A stretch of 64,000 bases of DNA from Novosphingobium sp. CF614 (GCF_900113255.1 NZ_FOOR01000001.1:434001-498000); one strand, 5' to 3'; positions 17,576 to 27,065 are shown, counted from the stretch's first letter. The notes: generated by a model from the letters alone, not told the origin. Numbers and translations: made by a program.

Positions 17576-20083
17576 ATGAATGTTGGTTATAAGTCTATTA
17601 TCAAGACAACGGTTGGACTTTCAGCTTTATTGGCAGCCATGCCGGCTTTCGCGGACGAAGATTCCGGAAGCGGCGGGAACGTCGCCAGCGATGACATCGT
17701 CGTCACCGCCCGCCGCGTCGAGGAACGTCTGCAGGATGTTCCGATTTCGGTTTCGGTGGTCAGCCAGGACCGCTTGACGACGGCGAACATCACCTCCGCC
17801 GAGGATCTCAAGAACGTCGTTCCCGGCCTGAACGTGCAGTCGCGCTATTCGCCGGAAAACGCCAATTTCTCGATTCGCGGCTTTTCGCAGGAACTGCGCA
17901 CCTCGGCATCGGTTGGCACCTACTTCGCCGACGTGGTGGCGCCGCGCGGCGGTGGCGTTTCGCTCCAGGGCGGCGACGGGGCCGGCCCGGGCAGCATGTT
18001 CGACCTCCAGAACGTGCAGGTTCTCAAGGGCCCGCAAGGCACGCTGTTCGGCCGCAACACGACCGGCGGCGCGGTGCTGCTGGTTCCCAAGAAGCCCACC
18101 GACAACCTCGAGGGATACCTCGAAGGCTCCTACGGCAACTACAACATGTTCCGCATCCAGGGCGTGCTCAACCTCCCGCTCGCCTCATGGGCGCGCCTGC
18201 GGCTCGGCGTCGATCGCCAGACCCGCGACGGGTTTGAACACAACGTCTCGGGCGTCGGTCCCAAGGACTTCGGGAATGTCGACTACGTCGCGGCACGCGG
18301 CAGCCTGGTGCTCGATCTGACCCCCGCCCTCGAAAACTACACGATCGTTTCGTATTCGCATTCCGACAACTACGGCACGCTGCCGCAGATCTGGAAGGCC
18401 AATCCCTCGGCCGGATTGGGCGCCTTGCTTCAGGGCCAGGTCGCCCGCCTGAATGCAAGCGGCGATCCCTATCAGATCGAGCAGAAGCTGGCCAATCCGC
18501 AGTCGCTGACCAAACAGTTCCAGGTCATCAATACGACCACCTGGCTGGCGACCGACAACCTGACGGTCAAGAATATCTTCTCTTTTTCGCATATCCAGCA
18601 GCGGCTGCGGCAGGACATCTTCGCCTCGGCGATCAAGGATCCCTATGCTGGCATTGCCGATCCCTTCGGTTTCGTGCATCCGGCCGATTCCTATATCATG
18701 ACGTCATTTTCGTTCAGCCCGAATGGCGGCTGGACCAACGACCAGAAGAATGTGACCGAGGAACTCCAGATCCAGGGCACCGACGGCACCCAAAAGCTGA
18801 AGTACCAGGCAGGCCTCTATTTCGAGCACAGCACTCCGGGCTCCGAAACCCAGTCGCTCTCGCCCGCCGTTGGCGCGTTCTGCTCGTCCGCCCCGCTCAC
18901 AGGTCCCGCCGATTTCAAATGCTTGCAGCCTGGCCTCGCAACCGGCGCGGGCACGTTCAATTTCTCGACCGGAACGCTCGAGTACATCAACCTGGCCGCC
19001 TATGCCCAGGCAACTTATGCGCTGACCGAGCAGCTGAAGCTGACGGGCGGCCTCCGCTATACTTATGACCGCACGCGGGGCACCTCCACAGGCCTGCTGT
19101 ACCGCTTCTCCAGTGGTGGATCGGGCAACTATGGCACGGCCTCGTTGGCGGGATGCCAGCCCAAGTATGCGACTTTCGCTGGCTGCTCGACTCCCACCGA
19201 TCTGCTGAAGACTTCGACCAAGCGCCCGACCTGGACCGTGAATGCGTCCTATACGCCGTTCGATGAGGCGATGTTCTACGCCAGCTACTCGCGCGGCTAC
19301 CGTCAAGGTTCCGCCGCGCCTTTGGCGGTGGGCGGAAACCTGACGTTCGAACCGGAATCGGTGGATTCCTACGAACTGGGTGTGAAGACCAGCTTCCAGG
19401 GCGCGATTTCGGGCTATGTGAACCTCGCCGGGTTCTATTCGAACCTGAAGAAGCAGCAGCTCCAGATCGGCCTGTTGTCGACCCTGCCTGGAACCGCGGG
19501 CCAGACCGCTACGTCGATCTTCAACGCCGGCAAGTCCCGGATCTATGGCCTGGATATGGACGGCATGATCCGCTTCACGGACTGGTTCCGGGTGACGGGT
19601 TCGGCAACTTATCTGAACACCGAGGTCAAGTCGCTCGATACCGCGCTTTTCGACGCCATCGTCGCCGAAGGCATCTACAACGTCATCCAGCCTTCCGCGG
19701 GCGTGGGCGATCCGCTGCCCTACTCGCCGAAATGGGGCGTGAACATAACGCCGGCCGTCGCGTTTCCGATCGGCGAGGATTACGGAAAGCTGGAGCTGGC
19801 GGCGACTTACAGGTACAGCTCTTCGTACTCGACCGAAGCTTCCGTCGGCAGCGATGCAAAGGCTTCCGCTGTGAAGCAGCTCGATCTCAGCCTCAACTGG
19901 TCCGACGTCGGCGGGCAGCCGATCGACATCTCGGCCTTTGCGACCAACGTGACGAAGCAGGTCACCTACACGCTGCAGCAGACGCTTTATACAAGCTTCG
20001 GGTTCAACCAGCGCTATCTTGGCCAACCCCGGATGTATGGCATGCGCCTGCGCGTCCGCTTCGGCGACGGCGTTTCGAACTAA
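17576..20083 (+). CDS. TonB-dependent outer-membrane receptor B
   Basis: This is an 835-residue receptor and a paralogue of receptor A. The signal peptide ends about residue 26 (LLAAMPAFA) and the DDIVVTARR box follows. The plug has LKGPQGTLFGRNTTGG and a DNLEGYLEGSYGNYNMFR stretch shared with receptor A, and the barrel ends LRVRFGDGVSN. The ATG at 17576 has GGGAGGA upstream, in the same leader context as receptor A. The shared plug and different barrel suggest the same TonB partner but another ligand or ligand form. It is followed by a hairpin at 20101-20133 and a 500-bp gap, so it is probably transcribed alone. Confidence 0.93.
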   Translation: MNVGYKSIIKTTVGLSALLAAMPAFADEDSGSGGNVASDDIVVTARRVEERLQDVPISVSVVSQDRLTTANITSAEDLKNVVPGLNVQSRYSPENANFSIRGFSQELRTSASVGTYFADVVAPRGGGVSLQGGDGAGPGSMFDLQNVQVLKGPQGTLFGRNTTGGAVLLVPKKPTDNLEGYLEGSYGNYNMFRIQGVLNLPLASWARLRLGVDRQTRDGFEHNVSGVGPKDFGNVDYVAARGSLVLDLTPALENYTIVSYSHSDNYGTLPQIWKANPSAGLGALLQGQVARLNASGDPYQIEQKLANPQSLTKQFQVINTTTWLATDNLTVKNIFSFSHIQQRLRQDIFASAIKDPYAGIADPFGFVHPADSYIMTSFSFSPNGGWTNDQKNVTEELQIQGTDGTQKLKYQAGLYFEHSTPGSETQSLSPAVGAFCSSAPLTGPADFKCLQPGLATGAGTFNFSTGTLEYINLAAYAQATYALTEQLKLTGGLRYTYDRTRGTSTGLLYRFSSGGSGNYGTASLAGCQPKYATFAGCSTPTDLLKTSTKRPTWTVNASYTPFDEAMFYASYSRGYRQGSAAPLAVGGNLTFEPESVDSYELGVKTSFQGAISGYVNLAGFYSNLKKQQLQIGLLSTLPGTAGQTATSIFNAGKSRIYGLDMDGMIRFTDWFRVTGSATYLNTEVKSLDTALFDAIVAEGIYNVIQPSAGVGDPLPYSPKWGVNITPAVAFPIGEDYGKLELAATYRYSSSYSTEASVGSDAKASAVKQLDLSLNWSDVGGQPIDISAFATNVTKQVTYTLQQTLYTSFGFNQRYLGQPRMYGMRLRVRFGDGVSN

Positions 20084-20100
20084 GATATCGAAGTGAAGCG

Positions 20101-20133
20101 ACGGCGGGGCAATCTTGCGGATTGCCTCGCCGT
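20101..20133 (+). terminator. Hairpin terminator of receptor B
   Basis: ACGGCGGGGCAATC (20101-20114) pairs with GATTGCCTCGCCGT (20120-20133), with one G-U pair and a 5-base loop, 17 bases after the stop codon. This mirrors the arrangement after receptor A. Confidence 0.7.
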
Positions 20134-20633
20134 TGCAATTTGCCTCCCTCGATCTCGGGGAGGCAGAATATTCCGGGCGGGCAGGGCAGGAGAGATCGGC
20201 CTCGCGCGCCTACAAGGCTGGGCCATGGGCAATTTTCACGGCATGTGAAGTTCTACAAACGCGTTGCGATTTTAGCATCGCGCTGGGGGTGACGCCGCCC
20301 GGCTGCCAGCCACGACGCCGCATGCTGCCTTTATCTTCGATCCTCACGTCTGGCCGACTCAAGCCGAATCCTGTCGCGGGGAGGGGATTGGTCGATCGCT
20401 CTTGCGCGTCGCCGGCTCCATTGCCACGGCAACCCGCCAGGCGGGATCGGCTGGGAAACCAGCGGGATTCAGGAATTGCGCTGCGTTCCACGATCGGGCA
20501 CGCATGAGGGGCCGGCGGGCCTCCGGGCTATATCCAGGGGATAAGCCGCCCTCGATCGCCCTGCCTATTCTGGCGCAAGGGCCAGGGTTCGTGGGAAACA
20601 ATCCGGGGAGCAGGACCGGACAAGGGGAGAGCC
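20134..20633. other. 500-bp gap before MFS gene
   Basis: I see no convincing gene here. Short frames on both strands (for example 20210-20491 minus) are arginine/proline-rich shadows without ribosome sites. The end of the stretch has CAAGGGGAGAG before the MFS ATG. The promoter of the MFS-DUF35-thiolase series presumably lies here, but no clear -35/-10 pair stands out. Confidence 0.35.
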
Positions 20634-21857
20634 ATGTCGTATCGCAGCGAATTCCGGTTGTACTGGATCAACTTGCTCGGCGCCGCGATCGGGCTCGCGA
20701 CCGGCATAACGCTCAACTTCTTCACCCTCAACATCTTCGGCCCCCGGCTGATCGCCGACCTGCACTGGACCAAGGCGCAGTTCGCCCTGATCGGATCGCT
20801 TCCCATCTTCATGATCTTCGCCATGCCGGTCGGCGGCTGGCTGGTCGACCGCTATGGATCGCGCCTGGCCGGCACGATCGGTTTCGTCACGCTGCCGATC
20901 GGCTTCATCTCCCTGTCGCGGATGGACGGCGACTTCACGGAATTTTTCATCATCAGCCTGGTGATGAACACGTTCGGGATCCTGACTTCCGCGCTGATCT
21001 TCTGCCGGGTCATCATCGACCGGTTCGACAAGGCGCGCGGCACGGCGCTGTCCCTGATGATGTGCGCATCGCCGCTGACCGGCATGGTCATGCCGCTGCT
21101 GATCGGCGAGATCGTCAACGATCACGGCTGGCGGACCGGCTACCTCGCGCTGGCCGCGATCTCGGCGGTGGGCGGCGCCGCTTCGCTGCTGATGATCGGT
21201 CCTTCGCGCAAGCCGCAGGCCGATCCCGCAGGCGACGCGCTTCCCGAAAAGACCGGCGCGCGGATGATGGCCATAGCGCGCAACCCGATCTTCCTGCTGC
21301 TGCTCTGCGGCATGTTCCTGGTCAACATGCCCCGGACTTTCGCGACAAGCCAGTTGAAGATCGCGGTGCTCGAATACGGATTCCCCGACCGGGTCGGCAC
21401 TATGATCGTCTCCCTCTATGCGTTCGGGACGGTCATGGGGCGCTTCCTGTCCGGCCTGGCGCTTGACCGCCTGCCCGCCCATGTCGTGGCGATGGTCGCC
21501 CTTTCGTTTCCCGCCGTAGGATATCTTTATTTCGCTTATCCGCAGGACATGACCTGGCTGCTGATCCTGGCCGTGTTCACCATCGGCATCGCGTTCGGTT
21601 CGGAGTTCGACGTGGGCGCGATGATCCTTTCGCGCAATTTCCCGGCACGCGATTTCAGCAAGCTCTACAGTCTTCTCGACATCGCGCTCGGTCTCGGCTC
21701 ATCGATGGGATCGGTGATCCTCAGCGCCACGCTGACGGAAACATCGGGCTATCGGACGTTCATGTTCATCGCCTTGGTCGGGACACTGATCGGCGCCGCG
21801 CTGGTGACGGCGACGGGGCGCCACCGTCCGCTGGGCAAGACCGCCGAGCCGGCCTGA
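20634..21857 (+). CDS. MFS transporter
   Basis: This 407-residue 12-TM major facilitator contains the motif-A-like loop GGWLVDRYGSRLAG after TM2 and a central loop at about residues 185-205 (SRKPQADPAGD). It resembles the organic-acid carriers of the 718-1938 type, and the two are likely distant paralogues. A good AAGGGGAGAG site precedes the ATG. It is followed after 50 bp by the DUF35/thiolase pair on the same strand, so import and CoA-thioester cleavage may be coexpressed. The substrate is not predictable. Confidence 0.87.
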   Translation: MSYRSEFRLYWINLLGAAIGLATGITLNFFTLNIFGPRLIADLHWTKAQFALIGSLPIFMIFAMPVGGWLVDRYGSRLAGTIGFVTLPIGFISLSRMDGDFTEFFIISLVMNTFGILTSALIFCRVIIDRFDKARGTALSLMMCASPLTGMVMPLLIGEIVNDHGWRTGYLALAAISAVGGAASLLMIGPSRKPQADPAGDALPEKTGARMMAIARNPIFLLLLCGMFLVNMPRTFATSQLKIAVLEYGFPDRVGTMIVSLYAFGTVMGRFLSGLALDRLPAHVVAMVALSFPAVGYLYFAYPQDMTWLLILAVFTIGIAFGSEFDVGAMILSRNFPARDFSKLYSLLDIALGLGSSMGSVILSATLTETSGYRTFMFIALVGTLIGAALVTATGRHRPLGKTAEPA

Positions 21858-21907
21858 CCGCCCCGCCCCCAGCAAATTCACACCCCGTTCCGGAGTTACC
21901 GATACAG

Positions 21908-22312
21908 ATGACAATAAAGCGACCCCGCCCTCGCCTCGACGAGGAAAACCGCGCCTTCTGGACAGGCGGCGGCGAAGGCAAGCTGATGATCGCCAAGTGC
22001 GGCGACTGCGGTGAACATACGCATCCGCCGCGGCTGCTGTGCCGCCATTGCCTGTCGGAAAACATCGCGCCGCAGCCCGTTTCGGGCAAAGGCAAAGTCG
22101 ATACCTTCACGGTCAACTACCAGTCCTGGGCGCCGGGCATGGAAGTGCCCTTCGTCATCGCGCGGGTCCGGCTGGACGATGCACCGGGCGTGATCCTCAC
22201 CACCAATATCGTCAACTGCACGATCGACGCGGTGCATTTCGACGACCCCGTTCAAGTCACTTTCGAGGAACAGGACGGCATCTTCTACCCCCTTTTCGAG
22301 AAGGCAGACTGA
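21908..22312 (+). CDS. DUF35 Zn-ribbon/OB-fold acyl-CoA-binding protein
   Basis: This 134-residue protein has a zinc ribbon (C31-x2-C34 and C45-x2-C48) followed by an OB-fold with KGKVDTFTVNYQSWAPGM and PFVIARVRLD. DUF35 proteins partner thiolase-like enzymes, binding the CoA substrate and sometimes completing the active site, as in the Ltp2-ChsH2 retro-aldolase and archaeal thiolase complexes. The next gene, 3 bp downstream, encodes such a thiolase-like protein, so a heteromeric complex is strongly suggested. The start is the ATG at 21908 after CCGGAGTTACC. Confidence 0.87.
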   Translation: MTIKRPRPRLDEENRAFWTGGGEGKLMIAKCGDCGEHTHPPRLLCRHCLSENIAPQPVSGKGKVDTFTVNYQSWAPGMEVPFVIARVRLDDAPGVILTTNIVNCTIDAVHFDDPVQVTFEEQDGIFYPLFEKAD

Positions 22313-22315
22313 ACC

Positions 22316-23479
22316 ATGGCCCGCGAAGCCTATATCACCGGGATCGGCCAGTCCGAAGTCGCCATTCGCACCACCCGCCACCCCCTTCTCCTGACGCTCG
22401 ACGCCGTGCGCGAGGCGCTCGACGAGGCGGGACTGACGATCGACCAGATCGACGGGGTGGCCACCTTCCCCGGCAAGTCGAGCGGCAACCTGGGCTTTTC
22501 CCCGGTCGGCGCCGACGAAGTGATCGAGGCGCTGGGGATCAAGGCGAAGTGGTATGTCGGCGGCATGGAGCAGCCGGCGCAGCTTGCCTCGATCGCCAAT
22601 GCCGCCCTGGCGGTGAAGCAGGGACTGTGCCGGCACGTCATCTGCTTCCGCACGGTCTATGAAGCCGCCGCCATGGCCCGGCCGGAGGAGTATTCCCGCC
22701 CCCGCGCCGATGTGCTCGACGGTTTCGTGCAGTGGACCGTGCCGTTCTGGGCGATGTCGGCCGCCTGCTGGACCGCGCAATATGCGATGGCCCATGTCGT
22801 GCACTACGGGATGACCCGCGAACAGCTGGGTCAGGTGGCGATCAACGGATCGAAGAACGCCATGCTCAATCCGCGCGCGCGCGCGATCACCAAGGAAGCG
22901 CTCACGCTGGACAAGTACATGTCGGCCCGGATGATCTCCTCGCCGCTGTGCCTCTATGACTGCGACCGGTTCAGCGATTGCTCGACAGTCGTGATCGTCT
23001 CCGCCGGCGACGCGCTCGACGAAGTCAAGTGCACGCCCATTCGCATCGCCGCGATGTCCGGCTCGGTCGATCGTCCGTCGTGGGACCAGGTCGACTGGCC
23101 GGCCGCCTACGAGACCGGAGCCGACCTGTGGCGCCATACCGACTACCGGCCCAAGGACGTCGACACCGTCCAGCTCTATGACGGCTTCGCCTTCCTGCCG
23201 ATCAACTGGCTGGAAGCGCTGGGCTTCTGCGAAAGGGGCGAGGGTCACCGCTTCATCGAGGGCGGCACGCGCATCGCGCTGGACGGCGAGCTGCCGATGA
23301 ACACCCACGGCGGCCAGCTGGGCGCGGGGCGGCTCCACGGCTTCGGCTTCGCGCACGAAGCGGTGACGCAGCTTCGCGGCCTTGGCGGGGCGCGGCAGAT
23401 CGCGGGCGACCCGAAAGTGGCGATCGCCACTTCCGGCGGAGGACCGATGGCGGCTGCCTTGCTGCTGACGCGCGACTGA
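22316..23479 (+). CDS. Thiolase-like protein (SCP-x/Ltp2 type), probably non-thiolytic
   Basis: The 387-residue thiolase fold opens with AREAYITGIGQSEVAIRTT. The usual nucleophilic Cys region reads WYVGGMEQPAQLASIANAA, with no Cys, and the C-terminal CxG motif is replaced by IATSGGGPMAA. The conserved NTHGGQLGAGRLHG segment with its His remains, and Tyr residues (SPLCLYDCDRF) occupy the area used by Ltp2-type retro-aldolases. Loss of both thiolase cysteines argues against thiolysis and for aldol-type cleavage of a beta-hydroxy-acyl-CoA side chain, with the upstream DUF35 protein as partner. Function by family is likely; the substrate is inferred only. Confidence 0.83.
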   Translation: MAREAYITGIGQSEVAIRTTRHPLLLTLDAVREALDEAGLTIDQIDGVATFPGKSSGNLGFSPVGADEVIEALGIKAKWYVGGMEQPAQLASIANAALAVKQGLCRHVICFRTVYEAAAMARPEEYSRPRADVLDGFVQWTVPFWAMSAACWTAQYAMAHVVHYGMTREQLGQVAINGSKNAMLNPRARAITKEALTLDKYMSARMISSPLCLYDCDRFSDCSTVVIVSAGDALDEVKCTPIRIAAMSGSVDRPSWDQVDWPAAYETGADLWRHTDYRPKDVDTVQLYDGFAFLPINWLEALGFCERGEGHRFIEGGTRIALDGELPMNTHGGQLGAGRLHGFGFAHEAVTQLRGLGGARQIAGDPKVAIATSGGGPMAAALLLTRD

Positions 23480-23486
23480 CAATGGC

Positions 23487-23516
23487 GCCGCCGTGTCCCA
23501 ACCGGGGCGCGGCGGC
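23487..23516. terminator. Bidirectional hairpin between convergent genes
   Basis: GCCGCCGTGTCCC (23487-23499) and GGGGCGCGGCGGC (23504-23516) form a 13-bp stem with two G-U pairs and a 4-base loop. It sits between the thiolase stop (23479) and the stop of the convergent MFS gene (23524). Confidence 0.55.
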
Positions 23517-23523
23517 GTTGCCG

Positions 23524-24792
23524 CTACCCCTTGGCCTGCTCGATCAGTCCCGGCCGGGGCAAGGTGACGAAAATGGCGCTGCACAGCAGCGTGACGATGA
23601 TGGTCAGCATCATGAAGCCCGAATAGTTGCCATGCGTATCGAAGTTGTACGAGGCGACGATCGGTCCCAGCCCCGAGCCCAGCGACAGCGACAGCAGGAT
23701 GCAGCCGAACAGCGATCCGATCTTGCGCATGCCGAAATAGCGGGTGGTCAGGTATCCGAAGATATCGAGTTCGGCACCCATCGTCAGGCCCAGCATGATC
23801 GCGGCGGCAAGGGCGCTTCCCGTACCGACCCCCTGCGTGAGCAGGACCGCACAGCCGATCGACGGCAGCAGGAAGGCCACGGCACCGACCCGCGCGGCAT
23901 TGAAATGGTCGATCAGGAACCCCGTGGTCAGTCGCCCGACAACCGAGGCGAACCCGATCGCGGCGGCGGTCTTTGCCGCGACGATCGTATCGATCCCGCC
24001 GTCGGTCTGGATGGCCATGTAGTTGTAGATCATCGGCGGAATCACGAAAGTATACATCGCGCCGGCCAGCAGCAGGCGCAGATAGACCGAAGAGCGCAAG
24101 GCCTGCGTCAGCGTCATGCCCGGTTCCGCCGCCGCCGCCGCGACGATCGGATCCGTCGGATCCGTCCGTGCGACATCGCGCGCACCGCGGAAGAACAGCA
24201 ACATCACGGGATACGTCACCACGATCCAGATCAGGGCCTCGTAAAGGATGGCCCGGTGCCAGCCGTAATGCTGGATCAGGACGGCGCCCAGCCAGGGAAA
24301 CAGCGCGGACGCCAGCGACGTGCCGCACATCGAAACGCCCAGCGCCAACCCGCGCGAGGCCTGGAACCGGCTTGATATGGCACTGGTCCAGATGGTCGAC
24401 TGGACCGGCAGGGCCACGATGCCCATGATAAACCACAACACGATCCAGTTGGTCTGGTCCCCGCTCGCCGAACCGATCAGCGCGAAGCCGAGCGGCGCGG
24501 AGATCATGCCGACCAGCCCGATCCGGCGCGAGGCGAAGCGATCAACCAGCAAGCCGATCGGAATACTGCCAAGCGCCTGAATCAGGAGGATGATGGTCAA
24601 CCCGAACGTGGTCAGCGTGCGCGACCAGCCGAATTCCTCCGAGACCGGTACGATGAACGGGGAAAAGCCGTTGATGTGGAACACCGCCGTCGCATGGCCG
24701 ATCAGTCCGGCAATCGGCAGCATCGGCGCCCGGCGCCACTCCTGAAGGACGGTTGCCGAAGGAGCGGCACTCGATTCCGGAATTTCACTCAC
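23524..24792 (-). CDS. MFS transporter
   Basis: This is a 422-residue 12-TM major facilitator with the loop GLLVDRFASRRIGL after TM2 and a repeat-type loop GFLIDHFNAARVG in the second half. The frame extends further upstream, but the preferred start is GTG at 24792, after GGCGGGAACAGG; the extension is arginine-rich and untypical. It is convergent with the thiolase gene and divergent from the D-2-hydroxyacid dehydrogenase. This third MFS of the accessory block may handle another pathway compound. Confidence 0.83.
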   Translation of the reverse strand: MSEIPESSAAPSATVLQEWRRAPMLPIAGLIGHATAVFHINGFSPFIVPVSEEFGWSRTLTTFGLTIILLIQALGSIPIGLLVDRFASRRIGLVGMISAPLGFALIGSASGDQTNWIVLWFIMGIVALPVQSTIWTSAISSRFQASRGLALGVSMCGTSLASALFPWLGAVLIQHYGWHRAILYEALIWIVVTYPVMLLFFRGARDVARTDPTDPIVAAAAAEPGMTLTQALRSSVYLRLLLAGAMYTFVIPPMIYNYMAIQTDGGIDTIVAAKTAAAIGFASVVGRLTTGFLIDHFNAARVGAVAFLLPSIGCAVLLTQGVGTGSALAAAIMLGLTMGAELDIFGYLTTRYFGMRKIGSLFGCILLSLSLGSGLGPIVASYNFDTHGNYSGFMMLTIIVTLLCSAIFVTLPRPGLIEQAKG

Positions 24793-25065
24793 CCTGTTCC
24801 CGCCTGTTCTACCGCGTTGTCGCCATCGTATCGATCGGACGGCGATGTGCACGGATTTTTTGCAAGTTTCCTGGCGATGCCGGCCACGCTGCCAGAAATA
24901 GGACGGGCCGCCGCCCGGGAAATTCGCAAATGACCTGAGCGTGCGGCAAAATCCCATGGCAGCCCTGTTTGACAAGCACTTGCGGCCATGTTCGTAGTCT
25001 CGTCAAACAACTCCGAAGCAAGGCATTTCCCGCAACCGGGCGGGAATGGGCGAAAGGCCTTGGCA

Positions 25066-26007
25066 ATGAAACCCGAAATTCTCATGACCGCGCGAAACGC
25101 TCGCATCGAAGAACGGCTCGACCGGCGGTTCGAGCTGCACTTCCTCACCGACTACGCGCACCGGACCGAATGCCTCGCGGCCATCGGGGACCGGATATCC
25201 GGCATCTTCTATGCCAACAGTGGCGGACGAATCGGCGAATCCGTGTTCGACCGCGTTCCCAAGCTGGAAATCGTTTCGGTCATCAGTTCCGGCGTCGACT
25301 ATGTTGACCTGGTGGCGGCCAGCGACCGGGGGATCGTCGTGACCAATGCCGGCGGAGTCAACGCGATCGACGTTGCCGAATTCGCCCTGGGGCTCCTGAT
25401 CGGCGCCGGGCGCAATATCAGCGGCGGCGTCTACCACGCCCGGTCCGGCCAATGGGAGGAACGCCGCATGGGGTTGACCCGCCGGATCAGCGAGCGTCCG
25501 CTTGGCATTCTCGGCCTGGGCAACATCGGGATGGAAGTGGCGCGGCGCGCCGAAGCCTTCGCCATGCCCGTGTTCTACCACAACCGGCGGCACCGCATCG
25601 ATGCGCCCTATATCTATGTCGACAATCTGCCCGAACTCGCCCGCAAGGTGGATTTCCTGATCGTCACCGCGCCGGGCGGCGAGGAAACCCATCACATGGT
25701 CGACCGCGCCGTGATGGACGCACTCGGCCCTGAAGGCGTGCTCGTCAATCTGGGGCGGGGCACGATCGTGGATACCCAGGCTCTGGTCTCGGCGCTGAGC
25801 GAAGGAACGCTGGGCGCCGCCGCGCTTGACGTGCTGGAGGGAGAGCCGGTGGTGCCGTCGGCGCTGCTGGCATTGCCCAACCTGATGCTGACCCCGCACA
25901 TGGCGAGCCTGACCAAGGACGCGCTGCGTTGCGGCTTCGACCTCGCCGCCGCCAATCTAGAGGCGCATTTCGCCGGCGAGCGGGTGCTGTCCCCAGTGAC
26001 GCTGTGA
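25066..26007 (+). CDS. D-isomer-specific 2-hydroxyacid dehydrogenase
   Basis: The 313-residue protein has the dinucleotide motif GLGNIG (150-155) followed at the end of the second beta strand by N173-R174-R175, which favours NADP over NAD. The catalytic set is R231 (VNLGRGT), E260 (LEGEP) and H278 (LTPHMAS), all present. It reduces 2-oxo acids to D-2-hydroxy acids, or the reverse, as in glyoxylate or hydroxyphenylpyruvate reductases. The ATG at 25066 is placed 8 bases after AAGG. It is followed by a CitE-like lyase on the same strand, so the two may process C2-C4 products of the catabolic block. Confidence 0.87.
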   Translation: MKPEILMTARNARIEERLDRRFELHFLTDYAHRTECLAAIGDRISGIFYANSGGRIGESVFDRVPKLEIVSVISSGVDYVDLVAASDRGIVVTNAGGVNAIDVAEFALGLLIGAGRNISGGVYHARSGQWEERRMGLTRRISERPLGILGLGNIGMEVARRAEAFAMPVFYHNRRHRIDAPYIYVDNLPELARKVDFLIVTAPGGEETHHMVDRAVMDALGPEGVLVNLGRGTIVDTQALVSALSEGTLGAAALDVLEGEPVVPSALLALPNLMLTPHMASLTKDALRCGFDLAAANLEAHFAGERVLSPVTL

Positions 26008-26132
26008 GGCGGCAAGCCCTTGGATGAGAGGGCGAAACCCGCCGGCCTCGCCGCGATTCCTTCCTCATTGACCCCGGCCGGGCAAGCTGTCAGTTGCCTG
26101 CCAAAGTTCGACCTTCACGATGGATTCCAGAC

Positions 26133-27008
26133 ATGAACACCCAGGACCGGCCCCGCCGCAGCGCGCTCTACTTCCCCGCCACCAATGCCAAGGCCATCGC
26201 CAAGGCCCGGACTTTGCCGGCCGACATCGTGATCCTGGACCTGGAGGATTCGGTTGCCCCCGAGCTCAAGGTGGAAGCCCGCGCGGCGGCGCTCGCGGCC
26301 GTGAAGGAAGGCGGTTTCGGAACCCGCGAAGTGGCGATCCGCGCCAATGCGCTGGACACCGAGTGGGGTCTTGACGATCTGGCGGCCCTGGCCGGGTCCG
26401 GCGCCGACGCGGTGCTGGTGCCCAAGATCTCGTCGCCGCAGGACATCGCCACCTGCCAGGCCGCGCTGGCCGCCGCGCCGGAATCCATGCAGCTGTGGGC
26501 CATGATCGAGACTTGCCGCTGCATCCCCCACCTCGATGCCATCGCCGCCATGTCCGCCACCACGCGGCTTTCGCTGTGGGTCATGGGCGTCAACGACCTG
26601 GCCAAGGAAATGCGCGCGCGCCTGACGCCGGAGCGCACGCCCTTCCTGCCGGTGCTGACGCTGGCGGTGGCGGCCGCCCGTGCCCACGGCGTCGCCATCC
26701 TCGACGGCGTGTGCAACGAATTCCGCAACGTCGATGCCTTCCGCGCCGAGGCCGAGCAAGGCGTGCTGTTCGGCTTCGACGGCAAGAGCCTGATCCACCC
26801 CGACCAGGTTGTCCCCTGCAACGAAGCCTTCTCGCCGGGCGAGGAGGAACTGCGCTGGGCCCGGGTCGTGATCGAGGCCTTCACCCAGCCGGAAGCGGCG
26901 GGCAAGGGGGCGATCAAGGTCGAAGGCAAGATGGTGGAACTGCTGCACCTCTACCAGGCCAAGCAGCTGGTCGCCGTGGCCGACAAGATCGCGGCCGCCG
27001 CCGGCTGA
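26133..27008 (+). CDS. CitE-like HpcH/HpaI aldolase/lyase
   Basis: This 291-residue TIM-barrel protein of the citrate lyase beta family starts with RSALYFPATNAKAI, has the metal-binding DIVILDLEDSVAP and ANALDTEWGLDDL segments, and LWAMIETCRCI. CitE-like stand-alone lyases cleave or form malyl-, citramalyl- or related CoA thioesters with divalent metal. No alpha or gamma citrate lyase subunit is nearby, so it is a stand-alone enzyme. The ATG at 26133 is preferred to one 13 codons upstream, though its ribosome site is weak. It is convergent with the SDF symporter gene after 57 bp. Confidence 0.85.
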   Translation: MNTQDRPRRSALYFPATNAKAIAKARTLPADIVILDLEDSVAPELKVEARAAALAAVKEGGFGTREVAIRANALDTEWGLDDLAALAGSGADAVLVPKISSPQDIATCQAALAAAPESMQLWAMIETCRCIPHLDAIAAMSATTRLSLWVMGVNDLAKEMRARLTPERTPFLPVLTLAVAAARAHGVAILDGVCNEFRNVDAFRAEAEQGVLFGFDGKSLIHPDQVVPCNEAFSPGEEELRWARVVIEAFTQPEAAGKGAIKVEGKMVELLHLYQAKQLVAVADKIAAAAG

Positions 27009-27065
27009 CGAGGCGCAAGCAGGACCCGCCGCCCGCAAGTCCGGCCCCGAACGGCCGGGCAAGCG

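Noticed and set aside
18704-20026. Long minus-strand frame inside TonB receptor B
   Set aside because: It has no recognisable motif and is the antisense of a conserved barrel; GC-rich DNA produces such frames.
20210-20491. Small minus-strand frame in the gap before the MFS gene
   Set aside because: There is no ribosome site or family pattern, and an overlapping frame on the other strand is equally long.
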